A stretch of 8,160 nucleotides of DNA from DATAYA01 sp036272815. Lineage in GTDB: Bacteria; Pseudomonadota; Alphaproteobacteria; Acetobacterales; Acetobacteraceae. The stretch covers positions 1-8,160 of the forward strand of contig DATAYA010000179.1 in assembly GCA_036272815.1 (NCBI GenBank). Direction: 5' to 3'. The notes below the pieces were generated by a model. The model was not told where the DNA came from. It made no database searches and saw nothing but the letters and a program-made list of their open reading frames with translations. The translations under genes were made by a program, and so were the position numbers. Below are positions 5,000-8,160 of this stretch, piece by piece (the stretch's first letter is position 1; every line of letters starts with the position of its first letter).

Positions 5000-6577
5000 A
5001 TGCGCCGACGCACCTTCATCGCCGCCGCCTCCGCAGCCCTCGCCGCACCGCGGATCGGGCGGGCCGCCGCGGCCAGCGTGCTCAAGTTCGTGCCGCAGGC
5101 CGACCTCGCCGTGCTCGATCCGGTCTGGACGACGACCTACCAGACGCGCGACCACGGCTTCCTCGTATTCGACACCCTGTTCGGCCTCGACGATGCGTTC
5201 CAGCCGCAGCCGCAGATGGTGGATGGCGCCGGCACCGAGGACGGCGGCAGGCGCTGGACCCTCACGCTGCGGCCGGGGCTCAAATTCCACGACGGCACGT
5301 CCGTGCTCGCGCGCGATTGCGTCGCCAGCATCCGCCGCTGGGGTGCCCGCGACAGCTACGGGCAGGCACTCCTCGCCGCGACCGACGAGGTCGCCGCCCC
5401 CGACGACCGTACCATCGTCTTCCGCCTGAAATATCCGTTTCCGCTGCTGCCGAACGCGCTCGCCAAGACGCCGCCCAGCATGTGCCCGATCATGCCCGAG
5501 CGGCTCGCCCGCACCGATCCCTACAAGCAGGTGACGGAGATGGTCGGCAGCGGTCCGTTCCGTTACATCGCCAAGGATCGCGTCCCCGGCTCGCTCGTCG
5601 CCTACGAGCGCTTCGACGGCTATGTGCCGCGCCCCTCCGGCACGCCGAGCGGCACGGCGGGGCCGAAGGTCGCGCATTTCCACCGCGTCGAATGGCACAT
5701 CATCCCCGACGACAGCACCGTGCTCGCGGCACTTGAGCAGGGCGAGGTGGATTGGTGGCTGACGCCGGGCGCCGACCTTCTACCGGTGCTCAGCCGCGAC
5801 AAGACGCTGCGCGTGCGCACCACCGTCACCACCGGCGAGATCGCGACCATGCGCTTCAACCAGCTCTGGCCGCCCTTCGACAATCCGGCGATCCGGCGGG
5901 CGATGCTCGGTGCGATCTCGCAATCCGAGTACATGATCGGCATGGTCGGCACCGATCCGTCGCTCTGGCATGACGGGGTCGGCATCTTCTGTCCGAACAC
6001 GCCGATGGCGAGCGATGCCGGCCTCTCCGTGCTGACCGGCAAGCGCGACCTCGCGGCCTCGCGCCGCGCGATCGCCGCCGCCGGCTACAAGGGCGAGAAG
6101 GTGGTCCTGCTCGCGCCGACCGACATCGCCTCCGCCAAGGCGCTCGCCGACATCTCGGCCGATCTCTACAAGAAGCTCGGCTTCGACGTCGATTACCAGG
6201 CGATGGACTGGGCGACGCTGGTGCAGCGCCGCGCCAAGATGGACCCGGTGGACAAGGGCGGCTGGAGCCTGTTCCACACCTCCTGGAACGGCACCGACAT
6301 GCTCGACCCGATCGGGCACGCCTTCCTTCGCGGCAATGGAAAAGCCGCCGCGCCCGGTTGGCCGACGGCGCCGAAGATCGAGGCGTTGCGCGCCGAATGG
6401 ATCAGGGCACCCGACCTCGCGGCACAGAAGCAGCTCGCGGCCGCGATCCAGGTGCAGGCACTGCACGACGTGCCCTATGCGCCGCTCGGCCAGTATTTCG
6501 CGCCGACCGCCTATCGCGCGGACCTGGAGGGCGTGCTCAACGGCGTCCCCGTCTTCTGGAACGTCCGCCGCGCGTGA
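5000..6577 (+). CDS. ABC transporter substrate-binding protein, family 5 (DppA/OppA-like)
   Basis: A 525-residue periplasmic binding protein of the SBP_bac_5 family, which binds peptides, nickel, opines or other small solutes. The N-terminus MRRRTFIAAASAALAAP is a short signal peptide with a twin-arginine-like RRTFI; cleavage is likely near residues 22-26. Family signatures: WTLTLRPGLKFHDGT (86-100) followed by RDCVASIRRW, V182-G-S-G-P-F-R, repeated domain-I strands, and a C-terminal AAAIQVQALHDVPYAPLGQYF segment typical of the family. GAGG (4988-4991) lies 8 bases before the ATG; the frame is open far upstream but that part overlaps the dehydrogenase on the other strand and is not coding. 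No permease or ATPase gene is beside it, so it is an orphan here, either serving a distant transporter or acting as a sensor partner. Ligand unknown. Confidence 0.9.
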   Translation: MRRRTFIAAASAALAAPRIGRAAAASVLKFVPQADLAVLDPVWTTTYQTRDHGFLVFDTLFGLDDAFQPQPQMVDGAGTEDGGRRWTLTLRPGLKFHDGTSVLARDCVASIRRWGARDSYGQALLAATDEVAAPDDRTIVFRLKYPFPLLPNALAKTPPSMCPIMPERLARTDPYKQVTEMVGSGPFRYIAKDRVPGSLVAYERFDGYVPRPSGTPSGTAGPKVAHFHRVEWHIIPDDSTVLAALEQGEVDWWLTPGADLLPVLSRDKTLRVRTTVTTGEIATMRFNQLWPPFDNPAIRRAMLGAISQSEYMIGMVGTDPSLWHDGVGIFCPNTPMASDAGLSVLTGKRDLAASRRAIAAAGYKGEKVVLLAPTDIASAKALADISADLYKKLGFDVDYQAMDWATLVQRRAKMDPVDKGGWSLFHTSWNGTDMLDPIGHAFLRGNGKAAAPGWPTAPKIEALRAEWIRAPDLAAQKQLAAAIQVQALHDVPYAPLGQYFAPTAYRADLEGVLNGVPVFWNVRRA

Positions 6578-6604
6578 CCGCTCGTGGCAGGGACGCGTGG
6601 CGGC

Positions 6605-6625
6605 CGACCACCGACGCGGTGGTTG
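6605..6625 (+). terminator. Hairpin after the binding-protein gene, overlapping the mscL -35
   Basis: Perfect arms ACCACCG (6607-6613) and CGGTGGT (6617-6623) with a 3-nt ACG loop, extendable by a G-U and a C-G pair. It begins 28 bp after the preceding stop, as a terminator would, but has no U-tract. Its last arm overlaps the TTGACA at 6623, so it might equally be an operator for mscL. Confidence 0.4.
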
Positions 6626-6649
6626 ACAAGGCGCCGGATCAGCTAAGCT
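6623..6649 (+). promoter_or_regulatory. Candidate mscL promoter
   Basis: A perfect TTGACA (6623-6628) is followed after a short 15-bp spacer by TAAGCT (6644-6649), a weak -10 that keeps the key T, A and final T. Transcription would begin near 6656, just before the GGAGG (6663-6667) ribosome binding site of mscL. The suboptimal spacer and -10 lower confidence. Confidence 0.42.
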
Positions 6650-6675
6650 GAAAGGAAGCTGGGGAGGCGGCGCCA

Positions 6676-7149
6676 ATGGCTTTGGACCTGCAACGACCGC
6701 TCAACGTGCGTACGCCAGGATGGGTCGGCGAGTTCCGCGCCTTCATCATGCGCGGCAGCGTCGTCGACCTTGCCGTGGGCATCATCATCGGCGCCGCCTT
6801 CACCGGCGTCGTCAACAGCCTGGTCAAGGACCTCTTCACGCCCGTGATCGGCCTGATCGTGGGCGGGATCGATTTTTCCAACCTCTTCATCATCCTCAAG
6901 GGCAGGCCGCAGCCGACACTGGCGGCGGCACAACATGCCGGCGACGTGACGCTCAACATCGGCATCTTCCTCAACACCGTCATCAACTTCATCATCGTCG
7001 CCTTCGCGATCTTCTGGGTGGTAAAGTTTCTGACCCGCCTGCACATGCGCCAGGACGCCACGCCCGCGCCTCCGACCAAAACCGAGACACTGCTCGCCGA
7101 GATCCGCGACGAGTTGCGCACCGACCCTCGCCCGACGGCCGTGCGATGA
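6676..7149 (+). CDS. mscL: Large-conductance mechanosensitive channel MscL
   Basis: Homopentameric inner-membrane channel that opens under high membrane tension to release solutes on hypo-osmotic shock. The 157-residue protein contains the family N-terminal block FRAFIMRGSVVDLAVG (20-35), TM1 to about 50 with the pore-constriction positions L32 and I36 (equivalent to E. coli L19 and V23), a periplasmic loop, TM2 about 95-120 (IGIFLNTVINFIIVAFAIFW) and the C-terminal helix TETLLAEIRDEL (136-147). It is longer than E. coli MscL (136) through a 13-residue N-terminal extension (ALDLQRPLNVRTPGW) and a longer loop and tail. GGAGG (6663-6667) lies 8 bases before this ATG, so the extension is probably real. 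The stop overlaps the next start as ATGA. Confidence 0.97.
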   Translation: MALDLQRPLNVRTPGWVGEFRAFIMRGSVVDLAVGIIIGAAFTGVVNSLVKDLFTPVIGLIVGGIDFSNLFIILKGRPQPTLAAAQHAGDVTLNIGIFLNTVINFIIVAFAIFWVVKFLTRLHMRQDATPAPPTKTETLLAEIRDELRTDPRPTAVR

Positions 7150-7463
7150 CGCCGACCCCGCAGGCGCTGCGTGACGGGCCGGAGCCGTGCGACTTCGCGG
7201 GTGCGGCGATGATCGCGCTCTGGTGGGCCGCCCGCGGCGAGTGGGACCGCGCGCACCGCATCGTCGCCCGCGCCGAAACGGCCGATGCCGCCTGGGTCCA
7301 CGCCCATCTGCATCGCGTCGAAGGTGACATGCCCAACGCTGCCTTCTGGTATCAGCGTGCCGGTCGGCCGATTGCCGAGGGGCCGTTCGAGGTGGAATGG
7401 GACGCGATCGCCGCCGACCTGCTCAGCCGGATCGGCGGAAACACGCCATCAGGTGGTCGTTGA
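7146..7463 (+). CDS. Conserved hypothetical small protein, helical-repeat-like
   Basis: A 105-residue soluble protein beginning in the ATGA overlap with the mscL stop, so probably translated by reinitiation and co-transcribed with it. It has no signal peptide or membrane helix. The core, MIALWWAARGEWDRAHRIV (22-40) then DAAWVHAHLHRVEGDMPNA and AAFWYQRAGRP (to about 75), looks like two helix pairs of TPR or Sel1 type (aromatic and Ala/Gly spacing, WY.RAGRP end). I recall similar short uncharacterised proteins in other proteobacteria, but no function is established that I know of. Its last 41 bp overlap the 3' end of tag on the opposite strand. Confidence 0.8.
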   Translation: MTPTPQALRDGPEPCDFAGAAMIALWWAARGEWDRAHRIVARAETADAAWVHAHLHRVEGDMPNAAFWYQRAGRPIAEGPFEVEWDAIAADLLSRIGGNTPSGGR

Positions 7464-7986
7464 CCATGCCGCTTGCCTGCATGAACGCGTAGCAGATCGT
7501 CGACCCCGCGAAGCGGAACCCGCGCTTGCGCAGCTCGCGGGCCATGCGGTCGGAGACGTCCGTGCGCGCCGGCACCTCGCCGGGCACGGTCCAGTGGTTC
7601 ACGATCGGCCGTCCCTCCACGAACCCCCACAGGAACCCATCCAGCCCGCCCGTCGCGAGCGCCGCCCGTGCGTTGTCGCGAACCGAGGCGAGCTTGCCCG
7701 CATGGCGGATCAGCCCCGCATCCGCGCCGAGACCCGCGATCTCGGCGTCGCCCATCGCTGCCACGGCCGCGAGATCGAAGCAGTGGAAGGCGCGCCGGTA
7801 GGCCTCGCGCCGCACCAGCACGGTGCGCCAGGAGAGCCCGGCCTGCGCCCCCTCCAGGCTCAGCAGCTCGAACAGCGCCGCGTCGCCGTGCAGCGGTCGG
7901 CCCCATTCGCGATCGTGATAGTCCCGCATCAAGGGGTCGCGCATCGCCCAGGCGCAGCGCGGCTTTCCGTCATCCGTCGCGTCCAT
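7423..7986 (-). CDS. tag: DNA-3-methyladenine glycosylase I
   Basis: Removes 3-methyladenine from alkylated DNA as the first step of base excision repair in the cytoplasm. The 187-residue protein matches E. coli Tag over its whole length. The zinc snap is complete: C11 and H24 near the N-terminus, H178 and C182 near the C-terminus, with the same 13- and 4-residue spacings as E. coli C4/H17 and H175/C179. The base-binding pocket is also kept: Y23, E45 in LSLEG and W53 in AGLSW. Other blocks are DPLMRDYHDREWG, DAGLIRHAGK (89-98), KRGFRFAGSTICYAFMQASG and MVNDH. The ATG at 7986 is preferred over an in-frame TTG at 8022, which would add 12 atypical residues; neither has a strong Shine-Dalgarno. 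It overlaps the 105-residue protein tail to tail and is divergent from the dehydrogenase at 8052. Confidence 0.96.
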   Translation of the reverse strand: MDATDDGKPRCAWAMRDPLMRDYHDREWGRPLHGDAALFELLSLEGAQAGLSWRTVLVRREAYRRAFHCFDLAAVAAMGDAEIAGLGADAGLIRHAGKLASVRDNARAALATGGLDGFLWGFVEGRPIVNHWTVPGEVPARTDVSDRMARELRKRGFRFAGSTICYAFMQASGMVNDHLMACFRRSG

Positions 7987-8051
7987 CGCGCCACTATGCG
8001 TCCGCCCGGGCCGGTGCTCCAATCATGGCCGCGGAAAAGGAGGGATCGGCG

Positions 8052-8160
8052 ATGCGCGGCGTGGTGTTCACCGGCGAGGGGGACATCGAACTGATGCAGT
8101 TCCCGGACCCGACGCCGGGTCCCGGCGAGGTGGTGCTGGAGATGAAGGCCTCCGGCATGT
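8052..8160 (+). CDS. Zinc-dependent alcohol dehydrogenase-like (MDR) protein, N-terminus only
   Basis: Only 36 residues fall in the window. MRGVVFTGEGDIELMQFPDP, then TPGPGEVVLEMKASGM, is the GroES-like first strand set of medium-chain dehydrogenases; the next codon begins with T, as expected if the usual catalytic-zinc Cys (ASGMCGSD) follows. A strong AGGAGG (8038-8043) lies 8 bases before the ATG. The subgroup and substrate cannot be judged from this fragment. The 65-bp gap to the divergent tag gene shows no clear promoter elements. Confidence 0.85.
   Translation, partial: MRGVVFTGEGDIELMQFPDPTPGPGEVVLEMKASGM

Noticed and set aside
7987..8022. TTG start extending Tag by 12 residues
   Set aside because: The ATG at 7986 already gives a protein slightly longer than E. 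coli Tag ahead of the first zinc Cys, and the extension has no ribosome binding site.

Overview
The window is GC-rich double-stranded bacterial DNA with strong G/C preference at third codon positions, short leaders with GAGG-type ribosome binding sites, and twin-arginine-like signal peptides on both solute-binding proteins. Together with the palindromic intergenic repeats, this suggests an alphaproteobacterium, most likely Rhodospirillales/Acetobacteraceae (Roseomonas-like). The placement is inference from style; no rRNA or other taxonomic marker is present.

Layout. (1) 1-2025, minus strand: the start of a ugp-type ABC importer, ugpB (periplasmic binding protein) then ugpA (permease, cut by the left edge). 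(2) 2026-2181: a divergent regulatory gap holding three inverted repeats and a candidate promoter whose spacer is filled by a perfect 16-bp palindrome. (3) 2182-3806, plus strand: a translationally coupled pair, an RraA-like/HMG-aldolase-like protein and a DapA-family (DHDPS-like) aldolase/dehydratase with altered active-site motifs. (4) 3807-4113: a three-hairpin repeat cassette and a doubtful 53-residue membrane ORF. (5) 4114-4857, minus: a classical short-chain dehydrogenase. (6) 4858-4999: a second palindromic repeat and a candidate promoter. (7) 5000-6577, plus: a family-5 (DppA-like) solute-binding protein with no permease beside it here. (8) 6676-7463, plus: mscL (mechanosensitive channel) overlapping a small conserved helical-repeat-like protein. 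(9) 7423-7986, minus: tag (3-methyladenine DNA glycosylase I), overlapping the previous gene tail to tail. (10) 8052 to the right edge, plus: the N-terminus of an MDR/zinc alcohol dehydrogenase-like protein.

How they work together. The most coherent unit is 1-3806: a binding-protein-dependent importer transcribed divergently from two pyruvate-aldolase-type enzymes, with a dyad-rich control region between. It looks like a substrate-uptake and cleavage module, although the binding protein is a very good UgpB match (sn-glycerol-3-phosphate or its diesters). No regulator is visible in the window. The rest is mostly ordinary housekeeping and accessory genes: osmotic safety valve, alkylation repair, two oxidoreductases and an orphan binding protein. 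No tRNA, rRNA, CRISPR array, insertion sequence or phage gene was seen.
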